Part shown: one piece after another, positions 26,405 through 34,875 of the stretch
How the letters are laid out: the number at the start of each line of letters is the position of its first letter
Numbering within the stretch: the first letter of the stretch is position 1
Source of the DNA: Bacillus nakamurai
GTDB taxonomy: Bacteria > Bacillota > Bacilli > Bacillales > Bacillaceae
DNA: 64,000 nucleotides
NCBI RefSeq assembly: GCF_001584325.1
Contig: NZ_LSAZ01000011.1
Span: 78,441 to 142,440, forward strand
Direction: 5' to 3'
The notes under the pieces: generated by a model
Databases searched by the model: none
What the model saw: the letters and a program-made list of their open reading frames with translations, nothing else
What the model was told of the DNA's origin: nothing
Translations under genes and position numbers: made by a program

Positions 26405-28186
26405 ATGCTGCATTTGATGATTATGATGCTGGAAAGAGTCGGCATTATCGTGATATTGGGGTTTGTTCTGGCCCATACCAAATTGTTCAGACAGGCGCTC
26501 CAGCATCCCGAGAGCTATAAAGGAAAAGCGGTGCTGATTTCTATCTTTTCATTGTTCAGCATCATCAGCAACTATACGGGAATTGAGATTCAGCGGAATA
26601 TGATCATGAATAATGACTGGGTGTTTCAAATTGATCCGTCCGGCTCCATCGCCAATACGCGGATTATGGGCGTTGAAATCGGCGGACTTTTGGGCGGGCC
26701 GTATGTAGGAATCGGCGTCGGCTTATTGGCCGGTCTCCATCGCTTATCGCTCGGAGGCGCGACCGCTGTCAGCTGCGCCGTCTCTTCCATTTTAGCGGGA
26801 ATTTTGTCCGGTTTGATCGGGCGTTATTTCAGAAAACGCTACGTGATGCCGACACCGAGAGTGGCGGCGCTTGTCGGAATCGGGATGGAGTCTTTGCAAA
26901 TGCTTCTCATCCTGCTTTTGGCCAAGCCGTTTTCCGATGCCTGGACGCTTGTGAGTATGATCGGCATCCCGATGATATTGATTAACGGGTCAGGGAGCTT
27001 CATTTTTCTCTCCATTATTCAATCCATCATCCGCAAAGAAGAACGGGCGAGAGCGCTTGAAACCCACAGGGTGCTGATGATTGCCGACCAGACGCTTCCG
27101 TTTTTCCGCCAAGGGCTGAATGAAAGCTCCTGCAAAAGCGTGGCGTCCATTATTCACGAACAAACGGGGACGGACGCGGTATCGCTTACGGACAATGAAA
27201 AAATTCTTGCGCATGTCGGTGCAGGTGCTGATCACCATATCCCGTCAAAAAGCCTGATTACGGGCTTATCTAAACGGGTCATAAAAACAGGCCATATTAT
27301 GAAAGCGACATCAAAGGAAGAAATTGAATGCACGCACAGCCAATGCCCGCTGCATGCGGCCATTGTATTGCCCCTCACGTCAAACGGCAAAACGATCGGC
27401 ACATTGAAAATGTATTTTAAAAGCCCGTCCGGTTTAAGCCAGGTAGAGGAGGAACTCGCCGAGGGTCTGGCTATGCTGTTTTCCACCCAGCTTGAGCTTG
27501 GCGAAGCGGAGCTGCAAAGCAAGCTGCTGAAGGATGCAGAAATTAAGGCGCTTCAAGCACAGGTGAATCCGCATTTTCTGTTTAATGCGATTAACACGAT
27601 TTCTGCCCTTTGCCGTACGGATGTGGAGAAAACCCGTAAGCTTCTCCTGCAGCTCAGCGTCTATTTCCGTTCCAACCTGCAAGGCGCAAGGCAGCTGCTC
27701 ATCCCGCTTTCCAAGGAGCTGAACCATCTGCACGCTTACTTGTCATTAGAGCAGGCCCGTTTTCCCGGGAAATATAAAATCGGCCTGGATATAGAAAATG
27801 GCTTGGAGGAAATCGAAATTCCCCCCTTTGTGCTGCAAATCCTTGTGGAAAATGCGCTCCGCCACGCTTTTTCAAAGAAACAAGACAGCTGCGTTGTCAA
27901 TGTCCGCGTGGTGTCCGACGGTCCGTCAGTCTTGATGCAGGTGGCGGATAACGGACGGGGAGTGGACCCGGAGTTGTTATCTGTCCTCGGAAACCGTCCG
28001 CTTCCGTCTAAAGAAGGGACGGGGACGGCGCTTTACAACTTAAATCAGCGGCTGATCGGTTTATTCGGCCAAAAAGCCGCTCTGCAAATGAAAAGTGAGG
28101 TCGGCAAAGGGACAGAAGTATCATTTGAGCTGCCCTTGAAACTGATGAATAAAGGAGAAGAACATGCTGAAGGTGTTAATCGTTGA
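26405..28186 (+). CDS. lytS: Sensor histidine kinase LytS
   Basis: Membrane kinase that in B. subtilis senses extracellular pyruvate and switches on pftAB through LytT. 593 residues: six or so N-terminal helices of the 5TMR-LYT type, with NDWVFQIDPSGSIANTRIMGVEIGG-type residues; a GAF-like domain (about 220-355); the His-kinase region with QVNPHFLFNAIN near residue 390; and the ATPase part VENALRHAF and DNGRGV. The ATG at 26405 follows AGGTGA; a TTG 21 bases upstream has no site. lytT overlaps its end by 23 bases. Confidence 0.95.
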   Translation: MLHLMIMMLERVGIIVILGFVLAHTKLFRQALQHPESYKGKAVLISIFSLFSIISNYTGIEIQRNMIMNNDWVFQIDPSGSIANTRIMGVEIGGLLGGPYVGIGVGLLAGLHRLSLGGATAVSCAVSSILAGILSGLIGRYFRKRYVMPTPRVAALVGIGMESLQMLLILLLAKPFSDAWTLVSMIGIPMILINGSGSFIFLSIIQSIIRKEERARALETHRVLMIADQTLPFFRQGLNESSCKSVASIIHEQTGTDAVSLTDNEKILAHVGAGADHHIPSKSLITGLSKRVIKTGHIMKATSKEEIECTHSQCPLHAAIVLPLTSNGKTIGTLKMYFKSPSGLSQVEEELAEGLAMLFSTQLELGEAELQSKLLKDAEIKALQAQVNPHFLFNAINTISALCRTDVEKTRKLLLQLSVYFRSNLQGARQLLIPLSKELNHLHAYLSLEQARFPGKYKIGLDIENGLEEIEIPPFVLQILVENALRHAFSKKQDSCVVNVRVVSDGPSVLMQVADNGRGVDPELLSVLGNRPLPSKEGTGTALYNLNQRLIGLFGQKAALQMKSEVGKGTEVSFELPLKLMNKGEEHAEGVNR

Positions 28187-28898
28187 TGATGAAATGCTGG
28201 CAAGAGATGAATTAGCCTACTTGCTCAAGCGGACAAATGAAGTAAGTGAAATAAACGAGGCGGAAAATATAGAATCCGCTTTTGACAGCATGATGGATCA
28301 AAAACCGGATTTACTGTTTTTAGACGTTGATTTGTCAGGAGAAAACGGATTTGACATCGCCAAGCGGCTGAAAAATATGAAAAACCCGCCGGCTGTCGTG
28401 TTTGCCACAGCGTATGACCAATTCGCTTTAAAAGCCTTCGAAGTGGATGCGCTTGATTATTTAACAAAACCTTTTGATGAGGAAAGAGTGCGGCAGACGA
28501 TCAGAAAGTTTAAAAGAGTTAAGCAGGATAAGGCAGGGGCCGCCGCTGAGCAGTCCGCCGCTTCCGGCCCCCATAAGCTGGCTGTATCTGCCGGCGAATC
28601 AATTGTGATTTTAGATACAAAGGATATTATTTTTACAGGGATGGAGGACGGGCACGTATCCGTCAAAACCTTTGCCGCCTCTTATTCTGTTCATGAAACC
28701 TTGGCGGTTATTGAGAAAAAACTGCCTGATACGGATTTTATGAGAGTGCATCGCGCCTTCATCGTTAATACGGAGCATATTACAGAAATTCATCCATGGT
28801 TTAATTCGACGTACAATCTCATCATGAAAGACGGCTCGAAAATCCCCGTCAGCCGTACATACGCAAAGGACTTAAAGAAGCTGCTTCATATTTCATGA
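28164..28898 (+). CDS. lytT: Response regulator LytT
   Basis: LytTR-type regulator, 244 residues. The receiver domain has D8/D9 (LIVDDEM), phospho-acceptor aspartate in LLFLDVDLSGENG near residue 53 and lysine in DYLTKPFDE. A linker rich in A, S and G is followed by the LytTR DNA-binding domain (about 138-240) with KDIIFTGMEDGHVSVKT and MRVHRAFIVN. The ATG follows AAAGGAGAAG and lies inside lytS, so the pair is translationally coupled. A 21-base-spaced direct repeat just after its stop is the likely binding site for switching on pftA. Confidence 0.95.
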   Translation: MLKVLIVDDEMLARDELAYLLKRTNEVSEINEAENIESAFDSMMDQKPDLLFLDVDLSGENGFDIAKRLKNMKNPPAVVFATAYDQFALKAFEVDALDYLTKPFDEERVRQTIRKFKRVKQDKAGAAAEQSAASGPHKLAVSAGESIVILDTKDIIFTGMEDGHVSVKTFAASYSVHETLAVIEKKLPDTDFMRVHRAFIVNTEHITEIHPWFNSTYNLIMKDGSKIPVSRTYAKDLKKLLHIS

Positions 28899-28906
28899 AG
28901 CGGCTT

Positions 28907-28939
28907 TCTGCATTTCACCAGCCGTTTTTTGCATTTCGG
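28907..28939 (+). promoter_or_regulatory. LytT-type direct repeat upstream of pftA
   Basis: GCATTTC occurs at 28910-28916 and again at 28931-28937, both after a T-rich run, 21 bases apart (two helical turns). LytTR-domain regulators bind such direct repeats. The second copy is about 30 bases before the promoter boxes of pftA. Confidence 0.65.
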
Positions 28940-28962
28940 AATGAATATCCTGCCATTTAAAA

Positions 28963-28998
28963 TGAAAGCGCTTTATGCGTGTTTTTCTCTTTTATAAT
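28963..28998 (+). promoter_or_regulatory. cre site and promoter of pftA
   Basis: TGAAAGCGCTTTAT (28963-28976) matches cre at 12 of 14 positions and covers the place of the -35 box. TATAAT is at 28993-28998. CcpA bound here would block polymerase directly. Confidence 0.7.
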
Positions 28999-29028
28999 GA
29001 AGGCAACAAAGAGAAAGAGGTGAAGAAA

Positions 29029-29469
29029 ATGAGTGCGAAAAAAGTGTATGGATTTTTGACACAAGCATTTATTTTTGCCGTAATTATGCTGATATCTAAT
29101 GGGATTGCAGCGATTGTCCCCATTCCTATACCCGCTTCTGTCGTAGGTTTGGTGTTATTATTTGTCCTCTTATGCCTGAAAGTGATTAAGCTTGAACAAG
29201 TAGAAACGCTGGGAACATCATTAACGTCACTGATCGGATTTTTATTTGTCCCGTCGGGCATCTCCGTGATGAATTCACTTGGCGTCATGCAGCAGTACGG
29301 CGTGCAAATCGCACTCGTGATTTTACTCGCTACCATTATTCTTCTGGGAGCGACCGGTCTTTTTTCTCAATTTATTCTGTCTGTCAGCAAAAAACGTCAA
29401 AAGGCTGCTCCGGCTGAACAAGCAGGGGTGCGCCATCCCAATCAAGAAAAAGAGCTTGTGCAGCATTAG
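29029..29469 (+). CDS. pftA: Pyruvate transporter subunit PftA (LrgA/CidA family)
   Basis: One half of the facilitated pyruvate transporter PftAB (formerly YsbA), 146 residues with four helices and the LrgA motif [15 protein letters not shown]. In B. subtilis PftAB takes up pyruvate and is activated by LytST. The ATG at 29029 follows GAAAGAGGTGA; a frame opening at 28975 lies upstream of the ribosome site. pftB follows after 12 bases. The hydrophilic C-tail differs from B. subtilis. Upstream are a LytT-type repeat and a cre site. Confidence 0.94.
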   Translation: MSAKKVYGFLTQAFIFAVIMLISNGIAAIVPIPIPASVVGLVLLFVLLCLKVIKLEQVETLGTSLTSLIGFLFVPSGISVMNSLGVMQQYGVQIALVILLATIILLGATGLFSQFILSVSKKRQKAAPAEQAGVRHPNQEKELVQH

Positions 29470-29481
29470 GAGGGAAAACGG

Positions 29482-30165
29482 ATGAGTCCATATTTCGGTA
29501 TTGTCGTTTCACTTGCAGCTTTTGGCATCGGTACTTTTTTATTCAAGAAAACGAAAGGCTTTTTCCTCTTCACCCCGCTGTTTGTCGCGATGGTGCTGGG
29601 AATCGTCTTTCTGAAGGTCGGCGGTTTTTCATATGATGATTATAAAAGCGGCGGAGACATTATTAAGTTTTTCCTGGAGCCGGCGACCATCGCTTTCGCC
29701 ATTCCTTTGTATAAGCAAAGAGACAAGCTGAAAAAGTATTGGTGGCAGATCATGTCGTCCATCATTGTCGGATCTGTCTGCTCAGTTACTATCGTTTATT
29801 TGATCGCAAAAGGCATCAATCTTGACGCGGCTGTCATGAAGAGCATGCTTCCGCAAGCGGCGACAACGGCAATTGCCCTGCCTTTGTCAAAAGACATCGG
29901 CGGCATCAGCGACATCACCGCCTTTGCCGTTATTTTCAACGCCGTTATCGTATACGCCCTCGGCGCTTTATTCTTAAAACTGTTTAAAGTGAAACATCCG
30001 ATCTCTAAAGGATTGGCCCTGGGCACATCAGGACATGCGCTCGGTGTGGCTGTCGGAATTGAGATGGGTGAAGTAGAAGCGGCAATGGCAAGCATTGCGG
30101 TTGTAGTTGTCGGAGTTGTAACGGTGCTGGTCATTCCGGTGTTCGTTCAATTCATCGGAGGATAA
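29482..30165 (+). CDS. pftB: Pyruvate transporter subunit PftB (LrgB family)
   Basis: Partner membrane subunit of PftA, 227 residues, seven or so helices. The LrgB signatures are clear: [31 protein letters not shown] and the C-terminal [24 protein letters not shown]. The ATG follows AGGAGGG by seven bases, and pftA ends just before, so the two are one operon. A terminator begins at its stop codon. Confidence 0.95.
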   Translation: MSPYFGIVVSLAAFGIGTFLFKKTKGFFLFTPLFVAMVLGIVFLKVGGFSYDDYKSGGDIIKFFLEPATIAFAIPLYKQRDKLKKYWWQIMSSIIVGSVCSVTIVYLIAKGINLDAAVMKSMLPQAATTAIALPLSKDIGGISDITAFAVIFNAVIVYALGALFLKLFKVKHPISKGLALGTSGHALGVAVGIEMGEVEAAMASIAVVVVGVVTVLVIPVFVQFIGG

Positions 30166-30192
30166 GCCAAGGCGGAAGCCTTGGCTTTTTTT
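30165..30192. terminator. Terminator after pftB
   Basis: Stem AGCCAAGGC / GCCTTGGCT with a four-base loop and a seven-base T run. Confidence 0.9.
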
Positions 30193-30209
30193 ACGGCGGG
30201 TCTTCCGGA

Positions 30210-30448
30210 TCAATATAACCTTTTTTTAGCTGCTGCTTTTTGTCTTTGTTTTACTTCTTTCACTTGCTTCTTTTTAAATTCAATCGCGAGAAGACTCTGC
30301 ATCTGTTTCTTTTGTATGGCAGGCTTTAGTTTTTTTATCTCTTTTTCAAGCTCGTTTGTACGAAGGTCTCCCTGGGTCTTTATTTTCGCCTCAGCCGGCT
30401 AATATCTCGAAAAGCAGGGTCGGTAAAAGAATTGGTTTGGTTTTGTAT
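30210..30448 (-). pseudogene. Decayed small basic helical protein gene, minus strand
   Basis: Reading the minus strand from 30448 gives an ATA codon where ATG would be expected, then QNQTNSFTDPAFRDISRL. One missing base near 30393 shifts the frame, which continues EAKIKTQGDLRTNELEKEIKK and ends in the basic tail QRQKAAAKKRLY before TGA. The codon pattern, helical charge pattern and a purine-rich AAAAGG just upstream suggest a real gene of about 80 residues that lost its start and its frame. I do not recognise the family. It converges on pftB. An alternative is chance coding-like sequence. Confidence 0.4.
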
Positions 30449-30470
30449 CTATCCTTTTCTCCCTCTTTAT

Positions 30471-30515
30471 AACTCTTTTCTCTTTTTCTATACGGAGATA
30501 TAGGGGGAAAGAGTT
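30471..30515. repeat. Long imperfect hairpin before infC promoters
   Basis: AACTCTTT (30471-30478) pairs with AAAGAGTT (30508-30515). CTATA / TATAG close the tip at 30488-30502, with T-G pairs possible between. No T run follows on either strand. It lies upstream of the minus-strand relic and the infC promoters. The rest of 30449-30580 shows nothing else. Confidence 0.5.
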
Positions 30516-30582
30516 ATCAGAAACAGTGTTTCAAGTGAAAATGCAGTGATTAGTAGGACCATAACATAATTTCACTTTTTCC

Positions 30583-30611
30583 TTGCGCTCACCACAACAC
30601 CGTGTTAAAAT
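30583..30611 (+). promoter_or_regulatory. infC operon promoter, upstream copy
   Basis: TTGCGC and TAAAAT with 17 bases between. Confidence 0.6.
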
Positions 30612-30638
30612 GAAAAAGTTGATCCGGAGAAGTCATTC

Positions 30639-30667
30639 TTGACTAACGTTCCGGTATTGTGTAGAAT
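30639..30667 (+). promoter_or_regulatory. infC operon promoter, downstream copy
   Basis: TTGACT and TAGAAT with 17 bases between; the start point is expected near 30674, at the head of the L20 leader. Confidence 0.8.
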
Positions 30668-30674
30668 AGTTACT

Positions 30675-30870
30675 GAATTGAATATAAATCACAAGCAGAA
30701 GCACCCGCTTCTCACCTGATTGACACATTCATGTAGTTGGCAGGTTGACCGTACATTTTTATTTATGCAGATGTTCGTAGTGTGGGTGTGTTATCATGCC
30801 CGCACTTTTTGTTTGCCTGCAGAATGCAGTCAAAAGCGTTGTGAATCAATTCGAAGAAACTATGGAGGTG
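30675..30870 (+). ncRNA. L20 leader of the infC-rpmI-rplT operon
   Basis: About 200 bases of transcribed leader precede infC. They include AGAAGC / GCTTCT, repeated TTGAC-type elements and an intrinsic terminator AGTGTGGG / CCCGCACT with TTTTTGTTT at 30779-30813. In B. subtilis ribosomal protein L20 binds this leader and stops transcription before infC, so free L20 limits its own operon. I identify it by place and by the terminator; the L20-binding fold was not built. Confidence 0.8.
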
Positions 30871-30874
30871 GCTC

Positions 30875-31396
30875 ATTATTAGCAAAGATCAATTGGTTAA
30901 TGAGGGTATCCGTGCACGTGAAGTCCGCTTAATCGGACAAAATGGCGATCAGCTTGGCATCAAGTCCCGTCAGGAAGCACTTGAAATCGCCGGTCGCGCA
31001 AATCTTGACCTTGTGTTAGTTGCAGCAAATGCAAAACCGCCTGTATGCCGTATCATGGACTACGGAAAGTTCAGATTCGAGCAGCAGAAAAAGGAAAAAG
31101 AAGCACGCAAAAATCAAAAAATCATTAACTTAAAAGAAGTTCGGTTAAGTCCGACGATCGATGAGCATGACTTTAACACGAAGTTGCGCAATGCGATTAA
31201 ATTCCTTGAAAAAGGCGATAAAGTGAAAGCTTCTATCCGCTTTAAAGGACGCGCAATCACTCATAAAGAAATCGGCCAGCGCGTATTGGACCGTTTTTCT
31301 GAAGCATGTGCGGAAGTTGCGACAGTCGAAACAAAACCAAAAATGGACGGCCGCAGCATGTTCTTAATGCTCGCGCCGAAAAACGAAAAGCAATAA
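30875..31396 (+). CDS. infC: Translation initiation factor IF-3
   Basis: Keeps ribosomal subunits apart and checks the start codon. The 173 residues begin at an ATT codon (30875) that follows GGAGGTG at a normal distance and gives [17 protein letters not shown]. The first ATG-type start would drop this conserved N-terminus. The rare start lets IF-3 judge its own message. The N-domain (to about 75) with [17 protein letters not shown] and the C-domain with [19 protein letters not shown] are complete. rpmI and rplT follow at 12 and 31 bases. Confidence 0.96.
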   Translation: MISKDQLVNEGIRAREVRLIGQNGDQLGIKSRQEALEIAGRANLDLVLVAANAKPPVCRIMDYGKFRFEQQKKEKEARKNQKIINLKEVRLSPTIDEHDFNTKLRNAIKFLEKGDKVKASIRFKGRAITHKEIGQRVLDRFSEACAEVATVETKPKMDGRSMFLMLAPKNEKQ

Positions 31397-31609
<213 letters not shown>

Positions 31610-31628
31610 TCGGACAAGGAACAATTAG

Positions 31629-32000
<372 letters not shown>

Positions 32001-32005
32001 GCCGC

Positions 32006-32037
32006 AAAAACCGCTCTCTCCGGGAGCGGTTTTTTTA
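32006..32037 (+). terminator. Terminator after rplT
   Basis: Stem AACCGCTC / GAGCGGTT (extended by CC/GG near the loop) and a T run. Confidence 0.93.
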
Positions 32038-32054
32038 CGTAAAGGGTGAAACAA

Positions 32055-32321
32055 ATGGCTGTTTTTATATATGCGGTATTAATTAATGGATATGGCTTTT
32101 GGATCATGGGCGCTGATAAACGAAGAGCAGAGCAGCACAGGTGGAGAATATCAGAAAAGCGGATATGGCTTGCCGCCGCCATGTTCGGATCACTTGGCGT
32201 ATGGCTCGGCATGCACGCCTTCAGGCATAAGACGAAGCACAGATCTTTCGTATACGGCGTGCCGCTGCTTTTTTTCGCGGAATCGGCACTTGTGCTGCTG
32301 TATATCATCAATAGGAAATAA
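32055..32321 (+). CDS. ysdA: DUF1294 membrane protein YsdA
   Basis: An 88-residue small membrane protein of the DUF1294 family, with an N-terminal helix (NGYGFWIMGADKRRAE signature), a middle helix with GSLGVWLGMHAF and the family run RHKTKHRSFVYG. The ATG at 32055 lies eight bases after AAAGGG; an in-frame GTG nine bases upstream overlaps that site. Function unknown. It lies between the rplT terminator and a shared terminator with ysdB. Confidence 0.85.
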   Translation: MAVFIYAVLINGYGFWIMGADKRRAEQHRWRISEKRIWLAAAMFGSLGVWLGMHAFRHKTKHRSFVYGVPLLFFAESALVLLYIINRK

Positions 32322-32322
32322 A

Positions 32323-32358
32323 AAAGCAGGAGAGCACTTATCGCTCGCCTGCTTTTTT
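32323..32358. terminator. Terminator between ysdA and ysdB
   Basis: AAAGCAGG-A-GAGC pairs with GCTC-GCCTGCTTT and is followed by T residues. It overlaps the last codons of ysdB on the other strand. Confidence 0.85.
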
Positions 32359-32730
32359 TGCCTTTTTTATCGGCTGGTCCCAATCAATCTTGCAATTCGG
32401 ATAACGCTCCAATACCTTTTTTTCGACCTCTTCAAAATCGTCTGCAGAAAAGCCGCTCAGCTTTTCTGGAGCTTCGGTCCATACAAATATGGTATGGATA
32501 AACAGCGGGTGGTCTTTGGAAGGAATGTGCTTCTCTCCTTCAAAGAGCACTCCTTTATAAGTAAGCTGGAGATTTTTTCGCGTGTTTTTTTGTTCATCAA
32601 AAAAGTAAAAGTTTTCTTTAGATTGAGCCAGTTTGAGCCTTCTTTTCGGATTTGAATAAAATTTTACCGCCATGTAAAGAAAATAAACAAGAAGGGCAAG
32701 CAAAAGAATTCTGAATAATATAATAGCCAT
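32338..32730 (-). CDS. ysdB: SigW-controlled small protein YsdB
   Basis: 130 residues: one N-terminal membrane helix (about 4-22), then a soluble domain with MYKVLFEGEKHIPSKDHPLFIHTIFVW-like residues and an ending YPNCKIDWDQPIKKAKKA. Matches Bacillus YsdB; role unknown, expressed with the cell-envelope stress regulon. A perfect SigW promoter lies 43 bases before the start. The ATG follows GAGGAGGTG on the minus strand. Its last codons form part of the ysdA terminator. Confidence 0.9.
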   Translation of the reverse strand: MAIILFRILLLALLVYFLYMAVKFYSNPKRRLKLAQSKENFYFFDEQKNTRKNLQLTYKGVLFEGEKHIPSKDHPLFIHTIFVWTEAPEKLSGFSADDFEEVEKKVLERYPNCKIDWDQPIKKAKKAGER

Positions 32731-32772
32731 TTGTGTGAAGGCACCTCCTCATATTGTCATGATCTGATGTAA

Positions 32773-32798
32773 TACGAAAAACAAAACAAAAGGTTTCA
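32773..32798 (-). promoter_or_regulatory. SigW promoter of ysdB
   Basis: On the minus strand TGAAAC is followed after exactly 16 bases (T- and G-rich) by CGTA, the full consensus for the extracytoplasmic sigma factor W. Confidence 0.9.
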
Positions 32799-32911
32799 TT
32801 TTTTTAAAAAGAAATATGTAAAACATTTACCCGATTTTCAGGCGATTTAATCGTATGGTTCCGCATTGGTTCTGTATAATAAGAAGAGTAATGAAAAAAA
32901 GGAGGTTTATG

Positions 32912-33997
32912 ATGAAAAAATTAGATGAAACGTTAACCATGCTGAAAGCGTTAACTGATGCCAAAGGTATACCGGGAAATGAGAGAGAAGTAAGACAAGT
33001 GATGAAATCATACATAGAACCATTTGCCGATGACGTCACGACCGATCGTCTCGGAAGCTTGATCGCCAAAAAAACCGGACAGGAGAACGGACCGAAAATT
33101 ATGATCTCCGGCCATTTAGATGAAGTCGGTTTTATGGTGACGCAAATCACTGATAAAGGGTTTATCCGTTTTCAAACCGTCGGCGGCTGGTGGTCTCAGG
33201 TCATGCTGGCTCAGCGCGTCACCATCGTCACGAAAAAAGGCGACATTACGGGGATTATCGGATCGAAGCCCCCTCATATATTACCGCCTGACGCCAGAAA
33301 AAAAGCAGCAGATATTAAAGAGATGTTTGTGGATATCGGAGCAGCAAGCCGTGAAGAGGCAATGGAATGGGGCGTTCTCCCGGGAGACCAAATTGTTCCG
33401 TATTTTGAATTTACGGTGATGAACAATGAAAAACATCTGCTGGCGAAAGCATGGGACAACCGTATCGGCTGTGCGATTGCGATTGATGTATTAAAAAACC
33501 TGAAAAACAGTGACCATCCGAATGTCGTCTATGGCGTAGGTACGGTTCAGGAAGAAGTTGGACTCCGCGGAGCAAAAACAGCAGCACACACCATTCAGCC
33601 TGACATCGCGTTCGGTGTGGACGTCGGGATTGCCGGAGATACGCCGGGCATTTCTGAAAAAGAGGCGCAAAGCAAAATCGGCGAAGGGCCGCAAATTATT
33701 TTATATGATGCCTCAATGGTGTCCCATAAAGGGCTTCGCGATCTCGTTGTGAATACGGCGGAAGAAACAGGAATTCCTTACCAATTTGATTCCATTGCCG
33801 GCGGGGGAACAGATTCCGGTTCCATTCATTTAACCGCAAACGGAGTGCCTGCGCTCTCTATTACGATTGCAACGCGTTACATTCATACACATGCTGCTAT
33901 TTTGCATCGTGATGATTATGAGAATACGGTCAAACTGATTACAGAAGTCATTAAAAAATTGGACCGGGAAACGGTCGATCGTATTACATATCAATAA
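32912..33997 (+). CDS. ysdC: M42 family glutamyl aminopeptidase YsdC
   Basis: A 361-residue dinuclear-metal aminopeptidase of the M42 (TET/FrvX) family. Metal and catalytic residues can be read: the histidine in [11 protein letters not shown] near residue 66, the aspartate in [11 protein letters not shown], the glutamates in [11 protein letters not shown], the aspartate in [13 protein letters not shown] and the last histidine in [17 protein letters not shown] precedes two adjacent in-frame ATGs; the second (32912) has the better spacing and the known length. Single gene ended by a terminator. Confidence 0.92.
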   Translation: MKKLDETLTMLKALTDAKGIPGNEREVRQVMKSYIEPFADDVTTDRLGSLIAKKTGQENGPKIMISGHLDEVGFMVTQITDKGFIRFQTVGGWWSQVMLAQRVTIVTKKGDITGIIGSKPPHILPPDARKKAADIKEMFVDIGAASREEAMEWGVLPGDQIVPYFEFTVMNNEKHLLAKAWDNRIGCAIAIDVLKNLKNSDHPNVVYGVGTVQEEVGLRGAKTAAHTIQPDIAFGVDVGIAGDTPGISEKEAQSKIGEGPQIILYDASMVSHKGLRDLVVNTAEETGIPYQFDSIAGGGTDSGSIHLTANGVPALSITIATRYIHTHAAILHRDDYENTVKLITEVIKKLDRETVDRITYQ

Positions 33998-34006
33998 AGA
34001 TACGGA

Positions 34007-34039
34007 AGAATCTGCTTTTTTACAGCGGATTCTTTTTTT
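34007..34039 (+). terminator. Terminator after ysdC
   Basis: AGAATCTGC pairs with GCGGATTCT (one T-G pair), followed by a T run. Confidence 0.85.
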
Positions 34040-34118
34040 GTCTGTACAAATATCAACGGCGCGGCTACAATAGAAAAGAAACAGAAAAATCAGATAAACA
34101 AAGGAGAAATCGATATTT

Positions 34119-34132
34119 TGTAAACGCTTTAT
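34119..34132 (+). promoter_or_regulatory. cre site before the abnA relic
   Basis: TGTAAACGCTTTAT matches the cre consensus at 12 of 14 positions, 22 bases before the abnA start. It is a leftover of glucose repression of arabinan use. Confidence 0.65.
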
Positions 34133-34153
34133 TAAAAAGGGGGGATTAGCAAA

Positions 34154-34369
34154 ATGAAAAAAAGATTCAAGCGCATCATCCGTTTTTCGTGTGCGGCATT
34201 TACAGCCGGTTTGCTGCTGATGTCTGCGCCACCAGAATCGGCAGCATTTTGGCGGGCATCAAATGAATTGCTTCACGATCCGACGACGGCGAAAAGAACG
34301 AAATGTTATTTTGTATTGAAGTGCAACCAAGTGTTCATATGTTATCGTGTGTCAGTTTTATATTATTAA
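34154..34369 (+). pseudogene. abnA: abnA relic (arabinanase signal peptide and first residues)
   Basis: The first 45 or so residues match extracellular endo-arabinanase AbnA: a basic start MKKRFKRIIRF, a hydrophobic signal core, an A-x-A type cleavage region, then FWRASNELLHDPT, the opening of the mature beta-propeller. After about 34285 the match ends, the sequence turns AT-rich and the frame runs into a stop after residue 71. The normal protein is over 300 residues with a catalytic propeller, so nothing functional remains. The ribosome site AAGGGGGG and the cre site are intact. Confidence 0.85.
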
Positions 34370-34757
34370 ATTATATATAGGTATATTCATGTGTTTGAGC
34401 TACGTTAAGTTGAATTGTTATAGAGAAACTTAACATAGAAAGGTATTTTTCATTTTTTTTGTAAATCAATTAGTATCTAAAGAACAAAAGTTCAAAGTGT
34501 TGCTTTGGATTTATATAACAGCATTTAAGGATCAGTTTCTAACAGATGAATATTTAATGCTTTTTACTTGATTTTAAAAGAGAACTATGGATTATTAATT
34601 AATGATAGTATAATTATCCTTTCTATGGCAGTCATTCTATTGAAAGATGACCATCCAATATAGGCTATATTAAATATTTTATTATAATTAGACCTCATTC
34701 ATATGCATTTGAATGAGGTTATATTTTTACACTTGATTAAATTAAAAATAAACGCAT
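34370..34757. other. AT-rich stretch after the abnA breakpoint
   Basis: No complete gene. A plus-strand frame without a start codon (34431-34572) reads VNQLVSKEQKFKVLLWIY and ITAFKDQFLTDEYLMLFT before TGA; it may be a gene fragment of unknown origin. A hairpin ACCTCATTC / GAATGAGGT at 34691-34719, followed by ATATTTTT, looks like a terminator, so a lost gene probably once ended here. Confidence 0.5.
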
Positions 34758-34786
34758 TTTACAAATTTGAAAAAAATTGATATAAT
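34758..34786 (+). promoter_or_regulatory. Promoter of the padR-MFS-hydrolase cassette
   Basis: TTTACA and TATAAT with exactly 17 bases between; the expected start point is about 34793, inside the first palindrome. Confidence 0.75.
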
Positions 34787-34790
34787 CAAA

Positions 34791-34832
34791 ATTGTTATTA
34801 ACAATATTAATATTAATTTTGTTAATATTAAT
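34791..34832 (+). promoter_or_regulatory. Twin palindromes, candidate PadR operators
   Basis: ATTGTTA-T-TAACAAT (34791-34805) is a perfect seven-base inverted repeat. ATTAATATTAA (34806-34816) and TTAATATTAAT (34822-34832) form a perfect 11-base one around TTTTG. They sit side by side at the transcription start, where a self-repressing PadR protein would bind. Confidence 0.6.
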
Positions 34833-34875
34833 GAGCGTTCACAATCAATTTTTATAAAGATAAGGAGTGTTAGTT

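Noticed and set aside
30181..30402. Plus-strand open frame rich in Phe, Cys and Ser after pftB
   Set aside because: It starts inside the pftB terminator, has no ribosome site, and its composition is that expected opposite a lysine/glutamate-rich sequence; the minus strand holds the more protein-like reading.
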